In this document: in pieces, positions 16,711-25,062 of the stretch
How positions within the stretch are numbered: the stretch's first letter is position 1
How the letters are laid out: each line of letters opens with the position of its first letter
Source of the DNA: Nostoc sp. NMS7
Lineage (GTDB): Bacteria > Cyanobacteriota > Cyanobacteriia > Cyanobacteriales > Nostocaceae
NCBI RefSeq assembly: GCF_017115085.1
Contig: NZ_JABXKJ010000246.1
Coordinates: forward strand, 43,779-107,778
Reading direction: 5' to 3'
DNA length: 64,000 nt
Notes under the pieces: model-generated
Seen by the model: the letters and a program-made list of their open reading frames with translations, nothing else
Database searches by the model: none
Told to the model about the DNA's origin: nothing
Made by a program: the position numbers and the translations under genes

Positions 16711-16977
16711 TTAAGGCTTAACACTGGTAGGTATTCCAGTTGGCGCTAAGTTCTGTTTTTGCTCTTGGCGTAGGCGTAGCCCATCGTAGACATCGCTCTG
16801 AGTGGGAGCATAAACAATTATTAGAAAGGAAGCGATCGCAGCTGCTCCCAAAAGAGTTATTCCACCAACTAACCAGATTTCACCTTTCGGCAGATGAATT
16901 TTATTCCTTAAAGCTTTGATAGAGGATATATTGTTACTCGCTGGGAGTAAATTGATATATTGGAACCTTTGCGAAAG
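16711..16977 (-). pseudogene. Small membrane-protein frame lacking a start codon
   Basis: On the minus strand an open frame reads IKALRNKIHLPKGEIWLVGG, then a hydrophobic helix (ITLLGAAAIASFLIIVY), then a polar tail ending TSVKP. This is a plausible single-pass membrane protein with a basic N-terminal side. No ATG, GTG or TTG lies before the helix in the open region, so it is either degenerate or uses an unusual start; Ile (ATC) stands where a Met would fit. The tail contains a 29-bp dispersed repeat. Confidence 0.4.
16768..16796. repeat. 29-bp dispersed repeat, copy 1
   Basis: The sequence begins GCGTAGGCGTAGCCC and ends CATCGC. It is the reverse complement, with three mismatches, of the copy at 17734-17762. 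A partial third copy lies near 12027-12049. Confidence 0.75.
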
Positions 16978-17020
16978 TCAGGTTAAAATCGCTAGCAAAG
17001 TGTAAATCTAAAGTGGAACT

Positions 17021-17500
17021 ATGAAAACTGCTGAAAAATTGGCTGCCGGTTGGCTACTGACACTCGGGTTCATGTTTTTAACCCTATCAGCAACAGCGAC
17101 ATGGGAAAAATTTGCTGTACGTGAGGTATACATACCAGTACAAGATGCGGATACTTTTACCGCACCAAATGCTACTTATGAAGATGATAATAGTGCTGTT
17201 GGTGGTCTAATTTTTGGCGTTCCTACCCTAACATTGGGTACATGGTTAGCATTGGGATTGTACCGTCAAAGCCGACAGGAGAAAAAGGCGCTTAATCAAC
17301 AAGTTAGCGATCGCCTGCAATCAATTTTTTATGAGATGCTACAAGAGAATCAGGGGCGCGTAACTGTTTTAGGCTTTGCAATGCAGTCACAACTACCCGC
17401 AGCCAACGCCAGACAATATTTAGATGACAAAGCTAAAGAATTCAATGCAAACTTTAAGGTGAACGAAGAAGGGGCTGTATCATATCATTTTGATGTCTAA
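17021..17500 (+). CDS. Conserved two-helix membrane protein of unknown function
   Basis: The 159-residue protein has two predicted membrane segments (about residues 8-28 and 62-82, GLIFGVPTLTLGTWLALGLY) separated by an acidic periplasmic-type loop, and a cytoplasmic C-terminal domain (about 90-159) whose pattern of helices (LNQQVSDRLQSIFYEMLQEN ... AANARQYLDDKAKEF) could be a winged helix. I recognise it only as a cyanobacterial hypothetical type. It stands alone. Confidence 0.75.
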   Translation: MKTAEKLAAGWLLTLGFMFLTLSATATWEKFAVREVYIPVQDADTFTAPNATYEDDNSAVGGLIFGVPTLTLGTWLALGLYRQSRQEKKALNQQVSDRLQSIFYEMLQENQGRVTVLGFAMQSQLPAANARQYLDDKAKEFNANFKVNEEGAVSYHFDV

Positions 17501-17604
17501 TTGTCATTTGTCATTTGTCATTTGTCATTCACTAATGACCAATACTTCTCTACGAGAGGCTTCTCTTTCAGAGACGCTAACGACGTCGCTCAGTACAAGT
17601 GACC
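17501..17604. repeat. Short direct repeats and CTCTACGAGAGG-type dispersed repeat
   Basis: Four copies of TTGTCATT in a row (17501-17528) are followed by CTTCTCTACGAGAGGCTTCTC and AGACGCTAACGACGTCGCTC. The same core CTCTCGTAGAGAAG is found near 20335, 20410, 29370, 29398 and 49810. Confidence 0.7.
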
Positions 17605-17635
17605 AATGACGATCTTAAACTTAGAGCTAGGTCTA

Positions 17636-18037
17636 ATGACGCAGATTTTTTTAAGCGTAGCTGCCATTTTAGGCGGTTTGTCAGTTGCTGCTGGTGCCTT
17701 TGCTACCCATGCCTTGCGAGAACAAATTAGTAAGCGATGCCTACGGCGGGCTACGCCTACGCTAGAAATTTTTGAAACTGGCGCTCGTTACCAAATGTAT
17801 CATGCTCTAGGACTTTTTCTCGTAGCATTACTAATTAGTCGCACCGAATTTCCTCAACCCCTTCTCGTAGCCAGTGGATGGCTATTTATCATTGGCATTG
17901 CTATTTTTTCAGGCAGCTTGTACGCCCTTAGCTTAACCGGTATTAAATCCTTGGGAGCGATCGCACCACTAGGCGGTGTAGCCTTTCTTGCTGGTTAGGG
18001 TGCTTTAGCTTTTGCTGCTTGGAATTTGAAGTTGTAA
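17636..18037 (+). pseudogene. DUF423 membrane protein with internal amber codon
   Basis: The product is a DUF423 (YgdD-like) small membrane protein: hydrophobic N terminus, GAFATHALRE, FETGARYQMYHALGLF, GSLYALSLTG, APLGGVAFLAG. Translation as read stops at TAG (17996-17998), but the frame continues GALAFAAWNLKL to TAA at 18035. The family ends GG-x-AFLxGW-x-LA..., so the TAG stands exactly where Trp is expected (TGG to TAG). The frame also contains an in-frame 29-bp dispersed repeat (17734-17762) that adds KRCLRRATPT before LEIFETG. ATG 17636 is preferred to 17606, which adds ten residues. The truncated protein, 12 residues short, might still fold. Confidence 0.8.
17734..17762. repeat. 29-bp dispersed repeat, copy 2, inside the DUF423 gene
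   Basis: It starts GCGATGCCTACGGC and ends TACGCCTACGC, and is the reverse complement of the copy at 16768-16796 with three mismatches. It lies between codons for the conserved ALRE and LEIFETG regions without shifting the frame. Confidence 0.75.
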
Positions 18038-18537
18038 AAAGTTAGGAGTTAGCAGAGACGCGATTAATCGCGTCTGTACAGGAGTTAGGAGTTAAAAACT
18101 CCTAACTCAATTTGTTGGAGGCTTAATTCTCTCCTTTTTCAGGAGGGAAAGGGTAGATGAAGTATAAAAAGTAATATTTAAGCAACAAGAATATTTGACA
18201 AGAAATAGGGTTGTCAAATTCATAAAAATTATTTCCGTAATCTTATAGTTTTTTTTAATGAAGAAACTAATATATCGGTTGAGTTTGAGAAACTTTCAGA
18301 CGATTTAATTGGGATTATAGGACATGCTGAAAGAGCAACTCTAGTGTGAAAGAGGCTAGTAATAGTACTTAAGCACTTACTTGCTGTCATTTGAATGGGG
18401 AAATGCCTACAAATACCACTAAAGCTTGAGCAATATTGCTCAGGCATGATTTTATTACCTATGACTATGTGTTTCACTTATTGGTGTAAAGGTCTGCCAT
18501 CAAAGGTAGCCTATTACGCCAAGCAAACGGAGGTTTC
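18038..18537. other. Region between the DUF423 gene and egtD
   Basis: It holds a perfect 20-bp palindrome centred on GATTAATC at 18056-18075, flanked by GTTAGGAGTTA and its complement, a motif also found after ftsH. From about 18200 to 18350 a short open stretch reads NEETNISVEFEKLSDDL and may be the debris of a gene; I do not recognise it. Confidence 0.5.
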
Positions 18538-19572
18538 ATGTCGATATCTAAAGCTGTTACCAGCAAGATTACTTACCCAGATAATATTGGAGAACGCTTG
18601 CAAATAGAGCGTTTGGTAGGAGCAACTCAAATAGTTGCACTTAGTGCTGGGAATGATGTGGTTAAGGGATTAACTCAAACACCTAAATCTCTACCCCCCT
18701 GTTACTTTTATGATGACCGTGGTTCTGATCTGTTTGAGCAAATTTGTGATTTATCAGAATATTACCTCACACGCACAGAAACAACGATTTTACAGCAGTT
18801 TGCTGGCGAAATTGCCAAGATAACTGGCGCTTGTGAATTGGTCGAACTTGGTAGTGGCAGTTCTAGCAAAACCCGCATTTTACTAGATGCCTACCAGCAG
18901 CTAGGCTATCCCTTGCACTACCTACCAATTGATGTATCTGCGGGTATGTTGGAAAGTAGCGCCAAGCACTTATTAGAAGATTATCCCTTACTGCAAGTTT
19001 ATGCACTAGCGGCAACCTATGAATTAGCTCTTGCACAACTGCTACCGACGCAATTACCCAGTCGGATGATTTGTTTTATTGGTAGCTCTTTAGGTAATCT
19101 TAGAGCTGATGAGTGTGATGTGTTCTTCTCTCAAATTACAGAAGCCTTACAAGTAGGTGAGTATTTCTTGTTAGGGATAGATTTACGAAAGCCGAAACAG
19201 ATTTTGGAACCAGCTTATAACGACAGCCAAGGAGTGACGGCAGCATTTAACCTCAATATGCTGGAGCATTTAAATCACCGATTTGAGGGTAATTTTGATA
19301 CTACGCAGTTTGAACACTGGGCGTTTTACAATGAAAGTGAGCATCAAATAGAAATGCATTTACGCAGCGTGCGATCGCAAATTGTAGAATTACGCGCTCT
19401 TAACCTCAAGGTTAATTTTGCACTAGGTGAGACTATCCTCACTGAAATTTCTCGCAAATTTGACCTTAATACTATCAAGCAGCAACTCACCGCACAGGGT
19501 TTATTACCTCTTGATGTGTGGACAGATCAAAATCAATGGTTTGGTTTACTGCTCTGTCAGCTGCAAGCATAA
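18538..19572 (+). CDS. egtD: L-histidine N-alpha-methyltransferase (ergothioneine synthesis)
   Basis: The 344-residue protein is an EgtD-type methyltransferase, which trimethylates histidine to hercynine with S-adenosylmethionine as donor. Family marks are LPPCYFYDDRGSDLFEQI, LTRTETTIL, the SAM site VELGSGSSSK (102 onward), PIDVSAGML, FIGSSLGNL, the ligand-binding LLGIDLRK and the C-terminal EISRKFDL ... WFGLLL. A strong ribosome site (GGAGG) lies just before the ATG. EgtB, the usual partner sulfoxide synthase, is not in this window. Confidence 0.94.
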   Translation: MSISKAVTSKITYPDNIGERLQIERLVGATQIVALSAGNDVVKGLTQTPKSLPPCYFYDDRGSDLFEQICDLSEYYLTRTETTILQQFAGEIAKITGACELVELGSGSSSKTRILLDAYQQLGYPLHYLPIDVSAGMLESSAKHLLEDYPLLQVYALAATYELALAQLLPTQLPSRMICFIGSSLGNLRADECDVFFSQITEALQVGEYFLLGIDLRKPKQILEPAYNDSQGVTAAFNLNMLEHLNHRFEGNFDTTQFEHWAFYNESEHQIEMHLRSVRSQIVELRALNLKVNFALGETILTEISRKFDLNTIKQQLTAQGLLPLDVWTDQNQWFGLLLCQLQA

Positions 19573-19669
19573 AGCAAATCAGGGTATGTCTTATATAGTG
19601 GTTCTCACTTGAGTCCAATATATAGACCTAACAAAAACAGCCCCAACCTTTGTTGCGTTGGAGAGTAAC

Positions 19670-19708
19670 ACTCAAAGCCTTTCTCCTAAAAGGAGAGAGG
19701 CTTTGAGT
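19670..19708. terminator. Long hairpin after egtD
   Basis: An 18-bp stem (11 perfect pairs ACTCAAAGCCT/AGGCTTTGAGT, then seven with one T-G pair) closes on the loop AAA. It is about 100 bases after the egtD stop, but no T tract follows, so it may be a structural repeat rather than a classical terminator. Confidence 0.55.
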
Positions 19709-19755
19709 ATATTGCGTACAAACGAGAATCGCCATAGATGATATTCCTCCCACCC

Positions 19756-19789
19756 CAAGAAGAGAGATTCTAATTGTTCTCTCTTCTTG
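19756..19789. repeat. Inverted repeat with 12-bp arms
   Basis: CAAGAAGAGAGA and TCTCTCTTCTTG pair perfectly around a 10-base loop. It lies in the non-coding kilobase between egtD and the GerMN gene. Confidence 0.65.
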
Positions 19790-20011
19790 AGGTAGTATTT
19801 TCATCAGTTAACCTTGTATATCATCTGTTAATGCAGATTCCTATTAGCCCAAGCAGGTAAACTAAATGTTTAGCCGCTAATTATTGCTGCATCGAAGGTG
19901 TGGGAAAAATTCTGCTGGATATAGGAATCAGTGGCTGAGGCTTAGTTGCAGTTATATTAGCACCAAAATTCAAAGCATCCCTAATTCAGGTGATCATTAA
20001 AGCAGACTTTA

Positions 20012-20127
20012 TAGACATAGGAGTGAAAATTAATTCTGCGTTGCTCGAAATCCTTGGTAGGGACAATACCCTGCGGTCAGCTAAAGCTACATGAATTGTC
20101 CCTACGTCATTTTCATTCCTATGTCTA
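20012..20127. mobile_element. MITE-like element, TAGACATAGGAGTG family, copy 1
   Basis: The 116-bp element has terminal inverted repeats TAGACATAGGAGTGAAAAT and ATTTTCATTCCTATGTCTA, which pair with one mismatch in 19. An inner inverted repeat TAGGGACAAT/ATTGTCCCTA forms a second stem. The left end is identical to the left end of elements at 33583 and 46082, while the interior differs. No coding capacity. Confidence 0.7.
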
Positions 20128-20137
20128 ATTACTTCTT

Positions 20138-20500
20138 GTGGGGTGGGCGACACGAGGTCCCGTAGCTAAAGGCGGGCAAGACTTCGGCGTGAGCGCTCAG
20201 TCGAACGCTGCCCACTTCACAAGATTGGGTAATTTATTTGTTGGAAATCCCTTAAACAAGAAGATGTGCAAGCTTTTTGGGATTGGCGTAAGGGCGTCGC
20301 AGTCTTCTCTGCCAGACGCTGCGCGTTGGCAAAGCCTCTCGTAGAGAAGGCGGTTCTCGTCGATTGCGTTAGCGTAGCGTTAGCGAGTCTTCTCCCTTCG
20401 CGTAGCGTCTCGTAGAGAAGGGGAGACGCTAAGGGCGAACGAGCGTCACGCCCGAACCCGTAGGGCTTGTCATCAGACATCGCTTCTTAAACCGCAGATG
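20138..20500. repeat. Cluster of small dispersed repeats
   Basis: The segment is unusually GC-rich and repetitive: CTCTCGTAGAGAAGG appears twice, TTAGCGTAGCGTTAGCGAG and GACGCT motifs alternate, and the right end GACAAGCCCTACGGGTTCG resembles a repeat at 38755-38790. Frames across it have no protein character. It looks like several elements accumulated side by side. Confidence 0.7.
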
Positions 20501-20647
20501 TTGTAATTTTGGTACATAGTATAGTCCTTGACTTTAACAGATTTCGGGTTGACACTTTATAGACTGGCTCAATATTCATAAATTTATGCGGAATTGATAC
20601 CAGCGACACGGAAGTTGATAGCAGCAACATCACTTGTGAACAAAATT

Positions 20648-21253
20648 ATGAATACAACCCAGAGATATTTTTTACCCCTTATTTTTATGACAATGATTGT
20701 CAGCCTCAGCAGTTGTAGTTCTAACCCCAGCGCTCGTAATATTGACAGCGGAACGCCATCCTCTACCACAACACCGACGAATAGCGCATCATCTCAGCCT
20801 CCTAGCCAAATTCCTAGCGTAGCTCAGTTGAGAGAAAAATCTCCTAATCAAGAATCTTCTAAAAAAAATACGCCTTCCTCATCACCTGCGAAAGCTGTCA
20901 CTAGCAAAACTACCAGCGTTACACTATACACGAGTGATACTCAATGTCAAAAACTAATTCCAGAAAAGGTTTCAGTACCAGCCAAGCAACCGGTGACAAA
21001 TGTAGTGAGTAAAATTTTAGAAAAACGAGATACAAGCGACTTTAGCTTGTCTGGGTATCGTGTCAATATCAAAAATGGCATTGCTACAGTTGATTTGCGA
21101 ATATCTCCTGAGTCAAAGCGGCAAATAGCTTCTCTTTCTAGTTGTGAACAGTTTGCTCTGTTTGGCAGTCTCCGCAAAACTCTAACGAGTAATACCCAAT
21201 GGAATATTAAAGAGGTTCGTTTCACCGAGCGAGGTGAGGACATTGTTCTTTAG
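20648..21253 (+). CDS. GerMN-domain lipoprotein
   Basis: From ATG 20648 the protein has 201 residues. A basic start, hydrophobic helix (FLPLIFMTMIVSL) and lipobox LSSC mark a lipoprotein. A Ser/Thr/Pro-rich linker follows, then a GerMN domain (VTLYTSDTQC ... VVSKILEK ... NIKNGIATVDLR ... SLRKTLTSNTQW ... VRFTERGE). GerMN domains occur in spore proteins and in envelope lipoproteins of non-sporulating bacteria; the ligand is unknown. An upstream in-frame TTG at 20594 would place the signal peptide internally and is rejected. Confidence 0.85.
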   Translation: MNTTQRYFLPLIFMTMIVSLSSCSSNPSARNIDSGTPSSTTTPTNSASSQPPSQIPSVAQLREKSPNQESSKKNTPSSSPAKAVTSKTTSVTLYTSDTQCQKLIPEKVSVPAKQPVTNVVSKILEKRDTSDFSLSGYRVNIKNGIATVDLRISPESKRQIASLSSCEQFALFGSLRKTLTSNTQWNIKEVRFTERGEDIVL

Positions 21254-21363
21254 AATCTGAACAGCGACAGGGTTCATGCATCAGCAGTTGCGAAAACTGT
21301 GTATATTCTAGTCATTAATCTTTCTGCCCAGAATCTCGAACTACAGGGAGGAAACGAATAAAT

Positions 21364-23335
21364 ATGCTTACCTTTGATGAACTCTGGGAACTCCTCACCA
21401 CCGAAGATGAAGGCGTAGAAATAGAAGCAAAAAAATGCTCAGAGGTTGGTAAAAGTTGCTGGGAAACTATTAGCGCATTTTCTAATGAACCCAGTCTAGG
21501 AGGGGGTTATCTTCTACTCGGTATCAAATCATCAGAAGAAAGTGATACCAATAATTATGAAATTGAAGGAATAGCAGATACCGACAAAATACAACGAGAT
21601 TTAGCCACCCAATGCCGAGAAGTCTTTAATATCACTATTCGTCCCCAAATAGAAACTGCTACTAAAGATGGAAAAATCGTTATTGTTGCTTTGATCCCAG
21701 AAGTCCAACCCTCAGAAAAACCTGTATATATTACTAAAAGAGGACTTCCCCAAGGTGCATTTAGACGCATTGCTTCAACTGATCAAAAATGCACTGACAG
21801 AGATATTGAACTTTTTTATCAAGAACGTAACGCCCAAACCTACGACACTACAATTTTCCCAGATGCCACCCTCGATGATTTAGACCCAGAAGCGATCGCC
21901 ACTTACCGCAGAGAAAGACAAGCTCTAAACTCCAACGCCAGTGAACTTAATTTTGACGATCAGCAATTGCTCTATGCTCTAAATGCGATCGCCCGACACC
22001 CAACACAAAAAGGAGAATACTGTCCCACGATCGCCGGATTAATATTATTTGGGAAAGCAATCGCCCTGCGGCGTTATTTTCCCATGCACCGCATCGACTA
22101 CATCCTTGTAGAAGGTAAGGAGTGGGTTTCAGATCCAGATAAGCGTTATCAAAGTCTCGAAATCCGTGAACCCCTACCTACTATTAGCCATTCCCAAATT
22201 AACAACCCTCATTCTTAACGATCTTCCCAAAGCCTTCAACCTTTCAGAAAATGGCATTCACCGCCGAGAAACCCCCCTTATTCCTCGTAAAGTTATCCGA
22301 AAGGCGATCGTTAATGCCTTAATGCACCGTAACTATCGAGAACGGAGTCCTGTCCAGATTATTCGCTTCTCTGACCGTCTGGAAATTCGTAATCCCGGTT
22401 ATTCTCTCAAACCTACAGATGAACTTGACCAACCTGGCTCAAAAACTCGTAACGAAAAGATTGCCGCAGTTCTCCATGAAGTAGGTATTGCAGAAACGAA
22501 AGGATCTGGAGGAAAGGTGATGCTAGAGACAATGCTGGAAGCAAATTTGACCCTACCTCTGTTTGTTTCAAATCGAGATAGAGATTATTTTCACGTTACC
22601 CTTTTCACCCATCATCTGCTTGACACAGAAGATATTGAGTGGCTGAAACAATTTAAAGACTATGGATTAAGCAATGATGAAGCCAAAGCATTGGTCGTGC
22701 TGAGAAAAGCTGGAAGTATTAATAATTTGATTTACCGTGTCACCAATGATGTTGATACTCTCACCGCCAGTCAACACCTGAGACGCTTACGGGATGCTGG
22801 ACTACTCGAACAACAAGGCAAAGGATCAGCCACTTGCTACACTCTCGCTTCAGGATTAGTGGACAATGACTTATCTAGGGAGTTAACCGAGCCAGAGAAA
22901 TCTAATCTAGGAAGTCACTTCCTAGATAACGGCTTATCTAGGGAGTTAACCAAGCCAGAGTCATCTAATCTAGGGAGTGACTCCCTAGATAACAATCAAC
23001 ATCAAGAGCATAAGCAGCTAGTCATAAATCTACCGGTGGAAGAACAGGAAGACCATTCCCAGACTGATGAGCGTCAAAATTATCTCGTACAGATGCCTGA
23101 GCAGTTAAGAACTAAGATTCAAAAACTGGGTAGACGTTCAAATCATGATCAGGTAAAAACTGCCATTATAGAGCTTTGTAGCTGGAAAAGCTTATCTTCT
23201 TCTGCGATCGCCACAATTTTAGATCGCAATCAGGATTATTTACAAACTCAATATTTAACTCCACTTCTGCGATCGGGAAAACTAAAACAAGAAAAGCCCT
23301 CCAATAGTCCGCAACAAGCATATAGAGCCACCTAA
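21364..23335 (+). pseudogene. AlbA_2-domain ATP-binding protein, frameshifted
   Basis: The first frame (21364-22218) holds an AlbA_2/schlafen-like domain (EIEAKKC ... GGGYLLLGIK) and the HRIDYILVEGKEW segment. The second (to 23335) starts at LLLAIPKLTTLILNDLPKAF and holds the GHKL-like HATPase_c_4 region (VNALMHRNY ... IEIRNPG), then a winged helix. Together they form one protein of the COG2865 type. A 4-bp tandem duplication, CCTA at 22173-22180, breaks the frame; removing one copy gives EPLLLAIPK. The GGAGG before the ATG is good. Such genes often accompany type I restriction loci, and an hsdR remnant follows directly. Confidence 0.85.
22868..22993 (+). repeat. Two 63-bp repeats with internal hairpins
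   Basis: A 21-codon unit occurs twice in the C-terminal part of the frame. Each ends in a perfect inverted repeat: ATCTAGGAAGT-C-ACTTCCTAGAT (22905-22927) and ATCTAGGGAGT-G-ACTCCCTAGAT (22968-22990). The two differ by paired changes that keep base pairing. Confidence 0.8.
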
Positions 23336-23385
23336 ACCAACGCAGATTAGGCTTTTTTATTAACTTAAACCTAAAATTTACTATC

Positions 23386-23610
23386 ATGCCCAAACCAGGG
23401 TAACACAAAACCCTTCAAAGCCGTATTATTACTTACGCCCAAGAAATAGGCTGGAAATTTGTATCTGGTGACGAAGCCGAAACCAGAAGATGCTTTAATA
23501 ACCACAGTGGCAAAATTCAAGAAAAAGCTGCCCAAGCTTCCATCTATTTTAACGATATCCTCTATCAAAAAGTCCGCGAATTTAACCCCAAGTACAGCGA
23601 AGCCCAGGAG
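23386..23610 (+). pseudogene. Type I restriction HsdR N-terminal remnant
   Basis: From ATG 23386 the frame reads MPKPG, then TAA where HsdR relatives have Glu, then HKTLQSRIITYAQEIGWKFV, a DEAETRR motif and DILYQKVREFNPKY. This is the start of a type I restriction endonuclease R subunit. Homology ends near 23610, before the catalytic and helicase domains. The gene therefore has both a nonsense codon and a large deletion. The following 200 bases are open on both strands (minus-strand phrase KYGLEFIVENAYKI) but are not recognised. Confidence 0.7.
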
Positions 23611-23843
23611 ATGGTGAAACTGCATGGCTTTGTGCTGGATTTTGTAGGCATTTTCGACAATAAATTCAAGACCATACTTTGTCGAGGCAATTGCGATCGC
23701 TTTTTCGAGGTCGGCAGGATTAACGACTCCCAATTTAATAGTATTATCAGCAGGTTTTTAACAATTTATACAGCAATGCCTAAGTACTCGCTAATTGATG
23801 GCAGCTAATGGTAAAAAACAATTAGCGATTCGCAATTAGCACT

Positions 23844-25025
23844 ATGGCAAATTTTCTCCAACCGCCAAGGTTACGCATTGGTGAAGACACTGAAGAAGAA
23901 CGACGCGCTACTTGGCTAGAACTTTTTTATGATTTGGTTTTTGTAGTTGCAGTTTCTCAACTCGCCCACAATCTCAACGAGGATATCTCTCTATCAGGAT
24001 TGTTTGGGTTTGTAGTTCTATTTATACCAGTTTGGTGGTCATGGATTGGCACTACATTCTACGCCAACCGCTTTGACAGCGATGATGTCGGACATCGACT
24101 GCTGATTGGTATACAAATGCTGACAGCAGCAGCAATGGCTATTAATATCCACCACGGTTTGGGTGAGAGTTCCCCTGGTTTTGCCATTTCCTATGCTCTC
24201 GGTCGGGTTGTGCTTGTAATAGAATACGTCCGTGCTGGAATCTATATACCTTCAGCGCGTCCTTTGACTACTCGCTATGCGATTGGTTTTGCGATCGCAG
24301 CCTTCTTCTGGTTAACATCAGCATCTATACCCATTCCTTGGCGGTTCGGATTTTGGACAGTGGGAATCATTATTGACTTTGCCACACCCTTAATAGGACG
24401 TAAGTTTCAGATCGTGTTACTCCCCCACGCCTCCCACTTACCGGAACGTTTCGGGCTATTTACGATTATTGTTTTGGGGGAAGCAATCATTGCAGTGGTC
24501 AATGGTGTTTCTGAGCAGAAATGGGATACTTTAACTGTGATTTCTGGCGTGTTTGGTCTAATTATCGCTTTTAGCTGGTGGTGGGTATATTTTGATAATC
24601 TGGGTGGCACACCCATTGTGATCGCACGGACACATGGAAAAATTGGTGTTGTCAATCTCTGGCTTTACACCCATTTACCGCTAGTGATTGGGATTGCTGC
24701 TGCTGGAGTTGGTGTAGAACAAATTTTATTGAGTCAGCCAACTTTACCACTACCCGATTCCCAGCGATCGCTCATCTGTGGTTCAGTAGCATTATGCTCT
24801 CTAGCTGTCAGTATTCTCCACAGATTTGGGGTGATCCGTTATTGCAAAATTCGTTCCCAGTATCGACTTGGGGGTGCAGTTGTGCTGCTAGCGATCGCCA
24901 TCTTAGGCAAAGGTTTGTTACCTGTTGCAGTCATTGCCCTTGTCGCTGTAGTTTCTGCTGGGCAAGTAGTTCAAGATTTATATCAGAGTCGTCCGACTAC
25001 CCGCTTGGTTGACCCAGAAATCTAG
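23844..25025 (+). CDS. Low-temperature-requirement A (LtrA) family membrane protein
   Basis: The 393-residue protein begins with the LtrA hallmark: ATWLELFYDLVFVVAVSQLAHNL. It has about ten hydrophobic helices, a WWSWIG motif in helix 2, FGLFTIIVLGEAIIAVV in the middle and FSWWWVYFD later. LtrA was named from Listeria growth at low temperature, but no transport activity is established. It stands alone and is followed by a long hairpin. Confidence 0.9.
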   Translation: MANFLQPPRLRIGEDTEEERRATWLELFYDLVFVVAVSQLAHNLNEDISLSGLFGFVVLFIPVWWSWIGTTFYANRFDSDDVGHRLLIGIQMLTAAAMAINIHHGLGESSPGFAISYALGRVVLVIEYVRAGIYIPSARPLTTRYAIGFAIAAFFWLTSASIPIPWRFGFWTVGIIIDFATPLIGRKFQIVLLPHASHLPERFGLFTIIVLGEAIIAVVNGVSEQKWDTLTVISGVFGLIIAFSWWWVYFDNLGGTPIVIARTHGKIGVVNLWLYTHLPLVIGIAAAGVGVEQILLSQPTLPLPDSQRSLICGSVALCSLAVSILHRFGVIRYCKIRSQYRLGGAVVLLAIAILGKGLLPVAVIALVAVVSAGQVVQDLYQSRPTTRLVDPEI

Positions 25026-25032
25026 CTCATAG

Positions 25033-25062
25033 CGCAGTGGCGCACAGATGTGCGCCACTGCG
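25033..25062. repeat. Perfect inverted repeat after ltrA-like gene
   Basis: Arms CGCAGTGGCGCACA and TGTGCGCCACTGCG are perfect around two bases. There is no T tract, so it may be a dispersed structural repeat or an RNA-stabilising hairpin rather than a terminator. Confidence 0.6.

Noticed and set aside
17996..17998. TAG reassigned to Trp in this genome
   Set aside because: TAG ends intact genes here, such as the DUF177 gene at 363-365, and the affected genes are dispensable; ordinary nonsense mutation is simpler.
20138..20480. Frames on both strands of the repeat cluster
   Set aside because: Made wholly of dispersed repeats, with no start context or family pattern.
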